A stretch of DNA of 38,603 nt from Candidatus Rokuibacteriota bacterium (GTDB taxonomy: Bacteria > Methylomirabilota > Methylomirabilia > Rokubacteriales > CSP1-6): assembly GCA_003220535.1 (NCBI GenBank), contig QHSU01000015.1, positions 1 to 38,603 on the forward strand. The letters are read 5' to 3'. How positions within the stretch are numbered: the first letter of the stretch is position 1; every line of letters begins with the position of its first letter. A program made the translations under genes and the position numbers. A model generated the notes under the pieces. The model saw nothing but the letters and a program-made list of their open reading frames with translations. It made no database searches and was not told the origin of the DNA. Shown here piece by piece: positions 1 through 8,097 of this stretch.

Positions 1-131
1 TCTCGTACCAGAGCGTGGCCGAGGCTCTCGAGCTGCCGATCGGCACGGTGCGCTCGCGGCTCAACCGCGCCCGCGCGCATCTGCGTGAACTGCTCGAGCC
101 GGGCGGGAAAAAGAGGGTGAAAAGGCGATGA
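1..131 (+). CDS. ECF-type RNA polymerase sigma factor, C-terminal end (5' partial)
   Basis: The reading frame enters from outside the window and stops at TGA 129-131. The 42 visible residues are sigma region 4, the helix-turn-helix that reads the -35 element: SYQSVAEALELPIGTVRSR is followed by LNRARAHLRELL, the usual recognition helix and C-terminal helix of ECF sigma factors. The stop codon overlaps the ATG of the next gene (ATGA), so the two are translationally coupled. In ECF systems this position normally holds the anti-sigma factor. Sure of the family; the subgroup cannot be told. Confidence 0.85.
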   Translation, partial: SYQSVAEALELPIGTVRSRLNRARAHLRELLEPGGKKRVKRR

Positions 132-694
132 AGCCGGTGGACCTGGTGAGGAAGCTGCGGCGCGAGGCCGCGTTCGAGCCGGCGGCGCTCGACCGAGGAA
201 AGGCCGTGCTCATGGCAGCAATCCGGCAGGAGGTCGAGCCCACGCGCGGGCCGACAATCGTTCCCCAGGTTCCATATGAGGACGTCAGCGCCGCGCTCTC
301 GTTCCTGGAGCGCGCGTTCGGGTTCCGCGAGATCCCAACCGCGCGGCTCGTGAGCGCGGGCGGCGGGATCGACCATGCGATGCTCGAGTTCGGCGGCGGC
401 GTGATCGGGATCGGCCCGCAGGGCCACCACGGCACGATCAGCCCGAAGAGTGGCGGCATCGAGAGCCAGTACATCAGCGTGTACGTCGACGACGTCGATG
501 CGCACTATCAGCGCGCGGTCGCCGCGGGTGCACCGATCGCCAACGGGCTGCGCGACTACGTCTGGGGCGATCGCCCCTACGAGGCGCATCGCACCTACGA
601 GGCGCTCGACCTCGAGGGCCACCGCTGGCGCTTCCACCAGCTGCTGCGCGAGGTGCCGCAGTCCGAGCGGCGCTCGCGGCCCGGCGAGGACTAA
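128..694 (+). CDS. VOC-family (glyoxalase/bleomycin-resistance fold) protein
   Basis: 188 residues. From about residue 47 the sequence is a single VOC module: PYEDVSAALSFLERAFGF is the typical first strand-helix, DHAMLEFGGGVIGIG the central sheet, YISVYVDDVDAHYQRAVAAG the second half and DLEGHRWRF the closing strand. VOC proteins bind a metal or small ligand and include dioxygenases, isomerases and drug-binding proteins; the substrate cannot be deduced here. The first ~35 residues (MKPVDLVRKLRREAAF) are extra and helical. The start overlaps the sigma stop (ATGA), so it occupies the anti-sigma slot. It may sense a ligand for the sigma factor or be a coupled effector (inference). Family confident, role open. 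Confidence 0.75.
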   Translation: MKPVDLVRKLRREAAFEPAALDRGKAVLMAAIRQEVEPTRGPTIVPQVPYEDVSAALSFLERAFGFREIPTARLVSAGGGIDHAMLEFGGGVIGIGPQGHHGTISPKSGGIESQYISVYVDDVDAHYQRAVAAGAPIANGLRDYVWGDRPYEAHRTYEALDLEGHRWRFHQLLREVPQSERRSRPGED

Positions 695-699
695 CCAGA

Positions 700-1935
700 A
701 TGTTCGAGGTGCCCGAGGCCCTCCGCTCGCTGCGCTCTCGGGACTTCCGCGCCTTCTTCGGCGCCCAGACGATCTCCCAGATCGGGACCTATATGCTCTC
801 AGTGGCCGAAGCGTGGCTGGTCCTGTCGCTCACGAACTCGCCGCTGCTGCTGGGGCTCATCAACATGCTGCACTGGGGCCCGATACTGCTACTCGCCGTC
901 CCCAGCGGCGCCATCGCCGACCGCGTGGCCAAGCGCCGCATGCTCATGGCCACCCAGGCCGCGCAGGCATGCACGGCGCTCACCGTCGCCACGCTGGTGG
1001 CGACGGGCGTGGTCGCGTACTGGCACGTCGGCATCCTGGCGCTGTACGCGGGCCTGGCCAACACGCTCTTCAACGTGGTGCTGCAGTCGTTCGTGAGCGA
1101 GACGGTGGGCCGGGACGACGTGGTCAACGCGGTCGCGCTGAGCTCCGCGGCGTTCCACGGCGCGAGGATCGTGGGTCCCGCCGCGGGCGGCCTCGTCATC
1201 GCCAGCGTCGGCGTGGCGCCGGCCTTCGCCGTCAGCGGCGCCTGCCACCTCCTCGTCATCGCCACGCTGGCCACGCTCGGCGTGGAGGGTCGCTCGCGCC
1301 GCCAGCGCCCGACGACCATCCGTCAGGACATCGCGGAGGGCCTGGCCTACGCCCTGCGCACGCCCGAGATCCGCGCGCTGCTGGGGGTGCTCTTCGTGAT
1401 TAGCTTCTGCGCGTTCAACTTCACCATGTGGGTGCCGCTGCTGGCCAGGAACGTCCTCGGCCAGGGCGCCCAGGAGCTCGGCTTCCTCATGGCCGCGGTC
1501 GGGGTGGGCGCCGTCTCCGGCGCCCTCACGCTCGGCACCGTCGTGCCCCGTCACCCGCCGCTGGCCCTGCTCCACGCCAGCGCGGCCGCCGCGTGCGCGG
1601 TGCTGCTGGCGCTGTCCGTGGTCGAGAGCTTCTCGCTCACCGCGGTGGCCCTGTTCCTGCTCGGCTTCGCCAGCGTGATCACCTCGGCCGGCTGCAACAC
1701 GGCGCTCCAGCTCGGCTCGTCCGACGAGCTCCGAGGGCGGGTCATGGGCCTCTACACGCTGATCCACGGCGGTTCCTTCCCGATCGCCGCCCCCCTGATC
1801 GGCGCCGTCGCCGAGCGCTGGAGCGTGAGCACCGCGTTCTTCGTCTGGGGCGCAGGCGGTCTCGCCACGCTGGCTGTGCTCACGGGCGCTCGGCGCCGAC
1901 GGGTGGTCGGTTATCAACCAGACGTGAGCCGCTAG
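700..1935 (+). CDS. MFS exporter of the MFS_3 / EntS-like group
   Basis: 411 residues with about 12 predicted membrane helices. The start reads SLRSRDFRAFFGAQTISQIGTYM, typical of the MFS_3 'transmembrane secretion effector' group that includes the enterobactin exporter EntS. Loop 2-3 has GAIADRVAKRR, the MFS motif A, and a second version ELRGRVMGLY lies in loop 8-9. It should expel a small molecule by proton antiport at the inner membrane; the substrate is unknown. It starts six bases after the VOC stop, with its SD-like GAGGA inside the VOC gene's end, so sigma tail, VOC gene and transporter look like one operon. Confidence 0.8.
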   Translation: MFEVPEALRSLRSRDFRAFFGAQTISQIGTYMLSVAEAWLVLSLTNSPLLLGLINMLHWGPILLLAVPSGAIADRVAKRRMLMATQAAQACTALTVATLVATGVVAYWHVGILALYAGLANTLFNVVLQSFVSETVGRDDVVNAVALSSAAFHGARIVGPAAGGLVIASVGVAPAFAVSGACHLLVIATLATLGVEGRSRRQRPTTIRQDIAEGLAYALRTPEIRALLGVLFVISFCAFNFTMWVPLLARNVLGQGAQELGFLMAAVGVGAVSGALTLGTVVPRHPPLALLHASAAAACAVLLALSVVESFSLTAVALFLLGFASVITSAGCNTALQLGSSDELRGRVMGLYTLIHGGSFPIAAPLIGAVAERWSVSTAFFVWGAGGLATLAVLTGARRRRVVGYQPDVSR

Positions 1936-1962
1936 CCCGGCGAAGATGTGATAGAGGCCACC

Positions 1963-2436
1963 ATGGCGACTACGCTTTCAAACTGGACCATCGAACTGGT
2001 GCACTCGAGCGTCGAGTTCTCACTGGACTACATGGGCTTCTCGACGTACCGGACGGGCTTTCGCGCCCTGGAGGGCTCGCTCGAGTTCAACCCGGCTCGG
2101 CCGGCGGCGGCGTCAGTCAATGCGTCGATCCCGGTGGCCAGCGTCGACGTGACCAACGATCGGCTCATGAGCCGTCTCATGGATCCCGACTTGCTCGGCG
2201 GCAAGGAACATCCGACCATCACCTTCGAGAGCACCCGCCTCGAGGCCGTTGACCCGGCGCACTGGAAGGTGACGGGCGACCTCAGCGGCAAGATCGCCGC
2301 GGCGTTCCGGGCGGAGACGACGATCGACCGGCGCGACTTCGGGGTGACCTGGAACGCCGCGATGGACACGGGTGGCGCGTATCTGGGCGAGCGGGTGCAG
2401 ATCTCCCTCTCGATCATGGCCGTCCGCCAAGACTGA
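1963..2436 (+). CDS. YceI-family polyisoprenoid-binding-like protein
   Basis: 157 residues with the YceI lipocalin-like barrel pattern: NWTIELVHSSVEFSL near the N-terminus, then the G-x-L-EF block (LEGSLEFNPARP), repeated strand motifs (ASVDVTNDRLMSRL, HPTITFESTRL) and the final VQISLSI strand. YceI proteins carry isoprenoid lipids, usually in the periplasm, but no signal peptide is visible. ATG 1963 is preferred over GTG 1948 because AGAGG lies just upstream and the family alignment begins here. It follows the transporter by 27 bases and may be cotranscribed. Confidence 0.8.
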   Translation: MATTLSNWTIELVHSSVEFSLDYMGFSTYRTGFRALEGSLEFNPARPAAASVNASIPVASVDVTNDRLMSRLMDPDLLGGKEHPTITFESTRLEAVDPAHWKVTGDLSGKIAAAFRAETTIDRRDFGVTWNAAMDTGGAYLGERVQISLSIMAVRQD

Positions 2437-2470
2437 CACGAGACGCATGAGCGGAGAAAGGAGAACACGT

Positions 2471-3895
2471 ATGAGCGAGAGATCGCGCACATCTTCCCCC
2501 GGCGTGTTCGACTTCGTCGAGCGCCGCTGGGAGGAGGACATCCTGCCCACCCTCACGCGGTACATCGAGATCCCGGCCAAGTCGCCGGCTTTCGACCCTC
2601 AGTGGGCGGCGCACGGCCACATCGACCGCGCCGTGGCGCTCATCGAGGACTGGTCCCGCCGCCGGCCGATCGAAGGCCTCACCGTCGAGACGGTGCGCCT
2701 GCCCGGCCGGACCCCGCTGATCCTGCTCGAGGTGCCGGGCACCTCCGCGGAGACGGTGCTGCTCTACGGGCACTGCGACAAGCAGCCCGAGATGGTCGGC
2801 TGGAGCGACGGCCTCGGCCCGTGGATTCCGGTCCGCCGCGGTGAGAGGCTCTACGGCCGCGGCGGCCAGGACGACGGGTACGCGGTGTTCTGCGCGCTGA
2901 CCGCGATCGAGGCGGTGCAGCGCTCGGGCGCGCCCCACGCGCGGTGCGTGGTGCTCATCGAGGCGTGCGAGGAGAGCGGCAGCCGCGACCTGCCGGCCTA
3001 CATGGAGGCGCTCGCGGCGCGGCTCGGCGAGCCCGACCTCGTCATCTGTCTCGACTCTGGCTGCGGCAACTACGACCAGCTCTGGGGGACGACCTCGCTG
3101 CGCGGGATCGTCAACGGCGTGCTGACCGTCGAGGTGCTGAGCGAGGGCGTGCACTCCGGCGCGAGCGGGATGGTGCCGTCGAGCTTTCGCATCGCGCGCC
3201 AGCTCCTCTCGCGGATCGAGGACGAGCGCACCGGGGCGATCGTCAAGGACTTCCAGGTCGTGATGCCGCCGGCGCGCCGCGAGGAAGCGCGGGCGGTGGT
3301 CGCCACGCTCGGCGCCGAGTTCGGTCGGTTTCCGGTGATGCCGGACATGCGCCTCGCGAAGGAGGATCCGGTCGAGCTGATGCTGGCCGGCACCTGGGAG
3401 CCGGCGCTGTCAGTCCTCGGCGCCGACGGCATCCCGGCGGTCGTGGACGCCGGCAACGTGATCCGGCCGAAGACGTCGCTGAAGCTGTCGCTGCGCATCC
3501 CGCCCACCCTCGACGCGGTGGAGGCCACGCGCCGTCTTCGGGAGATCCTCGAGACGGGCCCGCCCTACGGCGCGCGCGTTACCTTCCAGGCCCAGACGCC
3601 CTCGCCCGGCTGGGACGCGCCGGCCACCGAGCCCTGGCTCCTCTCCGCGCTGCACGCCGCCTCCGAGCGCCACTTCGGCAAGCCGGCGATGTTCAGGGGC
3701 ACCGGCGGCGCGATCCCGTTCATGGCCATGCTCGGCGCGCGCTTTCCCCGCGCGCAGTTCTTCGTCACCGGCACCGGCGGCCCGGGGTGCAACGCACACG
3801 GGCCCAACGAGTTCCTGCATCTGCCGATGGCCAAGCGGCTGACCGCCTGCGTGGCCGATGTCATCGTCGCCCACTACCGGGCGCGCCGAGGCTGA
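2471..3895 (+). CDS. M20-family metallopeptidase (dipeptidase/deacylase type)
   Basis: 474 residues. All M20 zinc-site motifs are visible: LLYGHCDKQPE (first metal His with its Asp), YGRGGQDDGYAV (bridging Asp), EACEESGS (catalytic Glu pair), CLDSG (metal Asp) and a C-terminal NAHGPNEF (last metal His). The lid/dimerisation domain sits between about residues 220 and 370 (GVLTVEVLSEGVHSGASG). Family members hydrolyse dipeptides, acylated amino acids or carbamoyl compounds in the cytoplasm. The start is set by AAAGGAGA at 2457-2464, 6 bases before ATG 2471; upstream in-frame ATGs lack a ribosome site. Complete; substrate unknown. Confidence 0.88.
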   Translation: MSERSRTSSPGVFDFVERRWEEDILPTLTRYIEIPAKSPAFDPQWAAHGHIDRAVALIEDWSRRRPIEGLTVETVRLPGRTPLILLEVPGTSAETVLLYGHCDKQPEMVGWSDGLGPWIPVRRGERLYGRGGQDDGYAVFCALTAIEAVQRSGAPHARCVVLIEACEESGSRDLPAYMEALAARLGEPDLVICLDSGCGNYDQLWGTTSLRGIVNGVLTVEVLSEGVHSGASGMVPSSFRIARQLLSRIEDERTGAIVKDFQVVMPPARREEARAVVATLGAEFGRFPVMPDMRLAKEDPVELMLAGTWEPALSVLGADGIPAVVDAGNVIRPKTSLKLSLRIPPTLDAVEATRRLREILETGPPYGARVTFQAQTPSPGWDAPATEPWLLSALHAASERHFGKPAMFRGTGGAIPFMAMLGARFPRAQFFVTGTGGPGCNAHGPNEFLHLPMAKRLTACVADVIVAHYRARRG

Positions 3896-3951
3896 CGGCG
3901 TCGACCGTCCGACGCTTCGATGCCAACAGTCGTCGATAAATGGAGAGAGAA

Positions 3952-4380
3952 ATGGAAAGCAAAACGCCCAGCATCATCGATCTCAACGCAGAACTCGAGA
4001 AGTTGACCATGTTCCGTGGCCGGACCCCGCAGTCGACGATGGCGGATCGAAAGGGGAGCGCCGCTCAATTGGCGTCTTACCGCGACGGTGCCCTGCTCAC
4101 CACTAAGTTCGCAGGGAAAGGTCATTGGGAAGCACATCCCGGCGGCGACGAGATGATTCACATCCTCGACGGCACTGCGAACCTAGAAATCGTGTGCGAT
4201 GACGGGCCGCCTAAGTCTTTCGCGCTCCGCGCAGGAATGATGGCTGTCATTCCGCAGGGCGCGTGGCACCGCTTTCACTCTTCGGAGGGCGTGACGCTAA
4301 TGACCGCGACGCCCTTTCCCGGCGAGAAGATTGACCTCAATGTCGACGACCCTCGGATGGTAGAGCGCAAGTCGGCATGA
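3952..4380 (+). CDS. Single-domain cupin
   Basis: 142 residues forming one cupin barrel. Cupin motif 1 is GHWEAHPGGDEMIHILDG and motif 2 is PQGAWHRFHS. In motif 1 only one of the usual two histidines is present (W-E-A-H), so the metal site may be three-ligand. ATG 3952 is preferred over ATG 3940 because GGAGAG lies 4-9 bases before it. It lies 56 bases after the M20 gene and may form an operon with it and the second cupin. Catalytic versus ligand-binding role cannot be decided. Confidence 0.75.
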   Translation: MESKTPSIIDLNAELEKLTMFRGRTPQSTMADRKGSAAQLASYRDGALLTTKFAGKGHWEAHPGGDEMIHILDGTANLEIVCDDGPPKSFALRAGMMAVIPQGAWHRFHSSEGVTLMTATPFPGEKIDLNVDDPRMVERKSA

Positions 4381-4386
4381 GCAACC

Positions 4387-4608
4387 GTGAAGAAGAACAT
4401 CGCGCTCCTCTACGGATTCTCCTGCTTCGATCAGTACGCGCGCGACGTTCTGGGGCTGACGTACACGGTCTCGGCCATTCTTCCGTCGAACGCGCGCTCG
4501 CGGCGCGTGGCCGAACGGGGAGGCGCGCGAGCCGACGGCCAAATGCATGTGGTCGGTCTCGCGTGGGATCGCTGGGTGTGGCCGCTCGACACAGGCAACA
4601 CGCCTTAG
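4387..4608 (+). CDS. Small ORF of unknown function
   Basis: 73 codons from GTG 4387 to TAG at 4608, filling the gap between the two cupin genes. The N-terminus (MKKNIALLYGFSCFDQYARD) looks protein-like, the rest is basic and featureless, and no domain is recognised. There is no clear ribosome site other than coupling to the cupin end seven bases upstream. It could be spacer DNA or a decayed gene. Confidence 0.25.
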   Translation: MKKNIALLYGFSCFDQYARDVLGLTYTVSAILPSNARSRRVAERGGARADGQMHVVGLAWDRWVWPLDTGNTP

Positions 4609-4628
4609 CCACAGGGAGGGACATCAAT

Positions 4629-5087
4629 ATGGACGCGACAAAAGGCTTTGTCGTACCCGCGGGCGGTGGGAAGCATCTCGACATGGCGGCGCCTGGCCGT
4701 TTCGCCGCCCTGAAGCTCGTCGGCCACGAGACCAATGAGAGCATCATGCTGTTCGAGGAAACCGTGCCCGTCGGCACCAAGAGCCTCTTCCATCTGCACC
4801 GCGACAGCGACGAGGTCGCCTGGGTGCTCGCCGGCGAGATCACCTTCAAGATCGGCGACGAGGTCACCGTCGGCGGGCCCGGCACCTGCGCGTTCTTCCC
4901 GCGCAACGTCCCGCATGCCTGGAAGTGCACCGGCCGCGAAACCGGCCGTGTCCTGTTCATGTACACCCCGGCCGCAGCCGGCGGCTACGTCGAGGAGCTC
5001 TTGAACCACCGCCCGATCAACGACGACGAACGCAAGCAGCTCCGCGACCGCTACCACTGGGAAGTCGTCGGTCCAAACCCGCTCTGA
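4629..5087 (+). CDS. Cupin-domain protein (second)
   Basis: 152 residues. Motif 1 is HLHRDSDEVAWVLAGEITFKIG with both metal histidines and the glutamate, and motif 2 is PRNVPHAWK, a complete mononuclear metal site of the quercetinase/oxalate-type cupins. The ~35 residues after the barrel (EELLNHRPINDDERKQL) are helical. ATG 4629 follows GGGAGGGA at 4614-4621. A longer frame exists upstream but overlaps the first cupin and lacks similarity. Likely a small dioxygenase or metabolite-binding protein. Confidence 0.75.
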   Translation: MDATKGFVVPAGGGKHLDMAAPGRFAALKLVGHETNESIMLFEETVPVGTKSLFHLHRDSDEVAWVLAGEITFKIGDEVTVGGPGTCAFFPRNVPHAWKCTGRETGRVLFMYTPAAAGGYVEELLNHRPINDDERKQLRDRYHWEVVGPNPL

Positions 5088-5107
5088 CGGGGTGCACGGG
5101 GCCGGTC

Positions 5108-5848
5108 CTAACCGATGACGATACCCGCCGTCTCGCGGCGCAACATCGCTATCAGGCTCGCCGCGACGGTGTGGATATCCTCCGCGCGTACGACGCGCGG
5201 CCTGGCCATCAGCTCGAAGACGCCGGCCCGCGAGCGCACTGTGAAGCCCATCGTGCGCCCGGTGCTTCCACGCGGGGGGCGCATGACGCGGACGTGAGTG
5301 GCGTCGAGTCCCGGGCCGGTCAGGGCCGCCGCGATCACGACATTGACACCCTCGGGGAAGCGCAGCCCGACCTCCCGCGCGGTTCCCTCGAATAGGAGCT
5401 CGGGCTCGGACGCCTCCCCGGCGCCGAGATCGATGAAGACGTCCAGGCTCTCCAGGCCCCCGGCCATGGCGGTCGCGATGCCATCGAACGCGGCAAGCGC
5501 CCCCGGCGCGATGCGCAGCGCGTGTCCAGTGGACGCCGAGATGCCGCGGATCTCGCGCTCGAGGACCGGATCGGCGAGCGGCATCGGACTCACCGCCCAC
5601 ACCTCGCCGCGCTCCAGCGCCGCCGGCACGAGGGCGCGGAAGGCCGCCGGACCGCCCGCCTCGATGATCAGATCGTGGCCGCCCGCGAGGAACCTCTCGG
5701 CGATATCGGTCACCGGAAACCCGTCGAGATCGCGTGGGGCGCGAGCGAGCACCGCCGCCAGCGAATGCGATCCGGCCTTTCCGGCCAGCAGCGCGCGTGC
5801 CACGGGACGGCCGATCGCTCCGCACCCGATGAGGCCGACCCGCTTCAT
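5108..5848 (-). CDS. L-aspartate dehydrogenase-like oxidoreductase
   Basis: 246 residues. The N-terminus is a Rossmann fold, MKRVGLIGCGAIGRPVARAL (GxGxxG), followed by the DUF108/aspartate dehydrogenase domain: DLIIEAGGPAAF, IAPGALAAFDGI and the closing ATRGPP-type segment (RVMRPPRGSTG). Family members interconvert L-aspartate and iminoaspartate with NAD(P), sometimes feeding NAD synthesis. ATG 5848 is chosen because the Rossmann strand begins there; the 49 in-frame codons upstream show no family similarity. It converges on the cupin operon (20 bases between stops) and belongs to a separate unit. Confidence 0.75.
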   Translation of the reverse strand: MKRVGLIGCGAIGRPVARALLAGKAGSHSLAAVLARAPRDLDGFPVTDIAERFLAGGHDLIIEAGGPAAFRALVPAALERGEVWAVSPMPLADPVLEREIRGISASTGHALRIAPGALAAFDGIATAMAGGLESLDVFIDLGAGEASEPELLFEGTAREVGLRFPEGVNVVIAAALTGPGLDATHVRVMRPPRGSTGRTMGFTVRSRAGVFELMARPRVVRAEDIHTVAASLIAMLRRETAGIVIG

Positions 5849-6008
5849 CTGCGGCGCGTCCTGCGAAGAGGCCGGCCTCGGCTCGCGCAGCACGAGTGTG
5901 TCGGGGGCGCCGATCGTGGCATGGCCAGCCGGATCGAGGTCGCGACCGATGCGGTGGATATTGTCGTGCGATGTCCTGACGGCGCCCGTGCACAAGCGGG
6001 CATCCTGA

Positions 6009-6064
6009 GGGGTTAGCGGCTCCTCCGTCCGCTAACCCTCGTCGTTCATGGTTGCGGGCTGGAT
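6009..6064 (-). repeat. tRNA-half repeat, copy A (truncated)
   Basis: First copy of the dispersed repeat. It holds the hairpin (GGGTTAGCGG 6010-6019 with CCGCTAACCC 6029-6038), the spacer TCGTCGTTCA and the first ~15 bases of the reverse-complemented tRNA 3' end (TGGTTGCGGGCTGGAT), then ends. Same orientation as all other copies. It marks the boundary between the metabolic operons before 6 kb and the first cargo block. Confidence 0.8.
6010..6038 (-). terminator. Repeat-borne hairpin, copy A
   Basis: Perfect 10-bp stem GGGTTAGCGG/CCGCTAACCC with a 9-base loop. In copies B and E the minus-strand sequence after the stem reads TTTCGTTT, as in a tRNA-operon terminator; here that tail is missing. 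It lies about 160 bases upstream of the aspartate-dehydrogenase-like gene start. Confidence 0.45.
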
Positions 6065-6252
6065 ATCTCGAATGCTACACGGTCCTCGGGAGGGGACGGA
6101 AATTCGGCGCTCTGCAACCAGACGATCTCCGCGGTCATCACAAGGTGCCGGAGGGTTCATGGCCGGTGCAACGCCTGGCAGCGAACCATGACCCTCGAAA
6201 CAATCAAATCCTTGCGGTAGCTAGCAACCAGTAGACAACGAGGAGAGTCGAG

Positions 6253-6834
6253 ATGAAGAGCAAAAGGATCCCAGCAGTTGTGATCGTGGTGGTCTCGCTC
6301 GCTGTCTCAGTGCTCGCCGTCCTGGGCAGCAGGGTCACTTCCGCGCAGGACACTGGCCAGGCCAAGTACACCGTGCGAGTGCCGAATGGGCTCGCGTTCT
6401 CTGAGTTTAGAGGATACGAAAGCTGGCAGACTGTCTCCATCAGTCAGAGCGAAAAGCTGATGGCTGTGATCCTCGCGGATCCCGTGATGATCAAGGCCTA
6501 CCAGTCCGGCATTCCCGGCAACGGCAAGCCTTTCCCCGACGGCTCCAAGATGGCGAAGATCCATTGGAACCCGAAAAAGATGGAAGCGTTCCCCACTGCG
6601 ACGGTGCCGGCAAGCCTGCATGACGTCGACTTCATGGTGAAGGATAGCAAGAGGTTCGCGGACAGCGGAGGATGGGGATGGGCCGCGTTCAAGTATGTCG
6701 CCGCGTCCGATACGTTCACGCCCTTCACCCTGGCTGACCAGCCGCCGCAGGGAAACGACGCCAAGTGCGGGCTCGCGTGCCACACGATCGTGAAGACAAG
6801 AGATTACGTTTTCACGGACTACGGAAAGCGGTGA
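6253..6834 (+). CDS. Cytochrome P460-family haem protein, exported
   Basis: 193 residues. A signal peptide covers about residues 1-31 (IPAVVIVVVSLAVSVLAVLG, cleavage near TSA-QD). The mature part shows the P460 fold (FRGYESWQTVSIS, GNGKPFPDGSKMAKIHW, GWGWAAFKY) and a C-terminal haem motif CGLACHTIVKTRDYVFT. The cysteines are spaced CX3CH rather than CX2CH. P460 proteins are periplasmic haems that oxidise hydroxylamine or detoxify NO; the lysine cross-link cannot be judged from sequence. The start is fixed by GAGGAG at 6239-6244. The ~190 bases upstream (6065-6252) hold no gene and presumably carry the promoter. Confidence 0.85.
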   Translation: MKSKRIPAVVIVVVSLAVSVLAVLGSRVTSAQDTGQAKYTVRVPNGLAFSEFRGYESWQTVSISQSEKLMAVILADPVMIKAYQSGIPGNGKPFPDGSKMAKIHWNPKKMEAFPTATVPASLHDVDFMVKDSKRFADSGGWGWAAFKYVAASDTFTPFTLADQPPQGNDAKCGLACHTIVKTRDYVFTDYGKR

Positions 6835-6996
6835 ACGGGAACAGCCCAAAACCCGAAGTTCGCGCAGGTACTGGCGTGAAATGGTGGAGACGCGACCGCC
6901 AGCTTCTCGCATGAGGAGATGCGCGCGAGTCTTGACGTCAATATCCCGTACTACGCGAGCGCCATTGTGAACGGAAGAGATCGTGGCTTCGATCCA

Positions 6997-7944
6997 ATGA
7001 CGGTCATTCTGCCGTTCGTGTTCCTCGGTGTTGCCATTGGTGCCGGCGCCGCCAGCGCGGCCGGCGACATGCCGGCCTTCAAGGTGGAGCGCTGGGTGAA
7101 CTCAACACCACTCACGGCCGACATGCTGCGCGGCAAGGTCGTCCTGGTCGACTTCTGGGAGTACACCTGCGTCAACTGGATCCGCACCTCGCCCTACGTC
7201 AAGGCGTGGCACCGCGATTACGCGGACCTCGGCTTGGTCGTCGTCGGCGTGCACTCGCCGGAGTTCGAGTTCGGGAAGCGCGCCGAGAACATCGATCGTG
7301 GGATTCGCGATCATGGGCTCACCTATCCGATTGCACTCGACAACGATTTTGCGACATGGCGGGCCTTCGGGAACGACGCTTGGCCGACGAAGTACCTCTT
7401 CGATGCCCACGGAACACTGGTGAAGTGGTGGGTGGGCGAGGGCAACTACAGCGATATCGAGGCAGAGATCCGGCGCCTTTTGGTCGCGGCCCGCTCGGGG
7501 ACCAAACTGCCGCCGATCAGCCCCGAGGCGACGGCGTTTGCGAAGACAGGCGAGCCCTCGTACGCCGGCATCACGGGCGAGACCTACGTCGGTGCCGAAC
7601 GACGCGAGCCGGGCACGGTTACCCTGGAGGGTAATTGGCAGAGTTCACGACAGTACCTCGAACTCCAGAACGGCACCGGCAAAATCGTCCTTCCTTTCAA
7701 GGCCGGTGAGGTCAACGCGGTGATGCGACCGGGAGCGGCGGGCAAAGCTGCGGTCGCGGTGATGCTCGACGGAAAACCGGTCGGCGAGGCACGCGGCGCC
7801 GACGTCGGCCCTGACGGAGTGGCGCGCTTCGATCGATCAGGAATGATTCGCTTGGTGGCCCGCGCGCCCCGTGGAAAACATGTTCTGACCCTCGTCGCCA
7901 GCGATCCCGGGCTGCAAGTGTATGTGTTTACCTTCGGCCCCTGA
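6997..7944 (+). CDS. Thioredoxin-like (DipZ/TlpA-type) exported protein with Trp in place of the second Cys
   Basis: 315 residues. The N-terminus (ILPFVFLGVAIGAGAASAAG) is a signal peptide or anchor. Residues ~40-175 are a redoxin domain (GKVVLVDFWEYTCVNWIRTSPY, VVGVHSPEFEFGK, AWPTKYLFDAHG). In relatives the active site reads CxNC; here it reads CVNW, so the resolving cysteine is absent and disulphide exchange by the usual mechanism is not possible. A C-terminal beta-domain (~230-315) resembles that of DipZ-type proteins. ATG 6997 is preferred for its signal peptide; ATG 6919 is in frame but adds an unlikely extension. It follows the P460 gene and may act with it in periplasmic redox chemistry. 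Confidence 0.75.
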   Translation: MTVILPFVFLGVAIGAGAASAAGDMPAFKVERWVNSTPLTADMLRGKVVLVDFWEYTCVNWIRTSPYVKAWHRDYADLGLVVVGVHSPEFEFGKRAENIDRGIRDHGLTYPIALDNDFATWRAFGNDAWPTKYLFDAHGTLVKWWVGEGNYSDIEAEIRRLLVAARSGTKLPPISPEATAFAKTGEPSYAGITGETYVGAERREPGTVTLEGNWQSSRQYLELQNGTGKIVLPFKAGEVNAVMRPGAAGKAAVAVMLDGKPVGEARGADVGPDGVARFDRSGMIRLVARAPRGKHVLTLVASDPGLQVYVFTFGP

Positions 7945-7988
7945 TGACAGTATGGCGTTCCTGTCACTGCGACGCGGGAGAGACATAG

Positions 7989-8088
7989 ATGGCTGAAAGC
8001 AACGAATCATGATCGACGCCGCTTCTTGGGCACCGCAGTCTTCGCGGCTGCCGCCGCTAATGTCGACGTCACGATCACGCTGGTCTAG
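7989..8088 (+). pseudogene. Decayed Tat signal peptide of an exported protein
   Basis: ATG 7989 opens MAESNES, then after one extra base (8010) the frame continues DRRRFLGTAVFAAAAAN and stops at TAG 8086. RRRFLG plus an alanine-rich hydrophobic run is a twin-arginine export signal. Similar leaders are found on alpha/beta hydrolases that lie beside DipZ-type thioredoxins (recollection, not checked). The rest of the gene is gone. A relic of a partner of the thioredoxin-like gene 44 bases upstream. Confidence 0.5.
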
Positions 8089-8097
8089 CTCGAACCC

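Noticed and set aside
4605..5993. Long minus-strand frame across the second cupin and the dehydrogenase
   Set aside because: Arg/Gly/Pro-rich shadow of the dehydrogenase and cupin genes; the real genes are in other frames.
6052..6234. Small plus-strand ORF upstream of the P460 gene
   Set aside because: It starts in the end of repeat copy A, lacks a ribosome site and has no recognisable composition.
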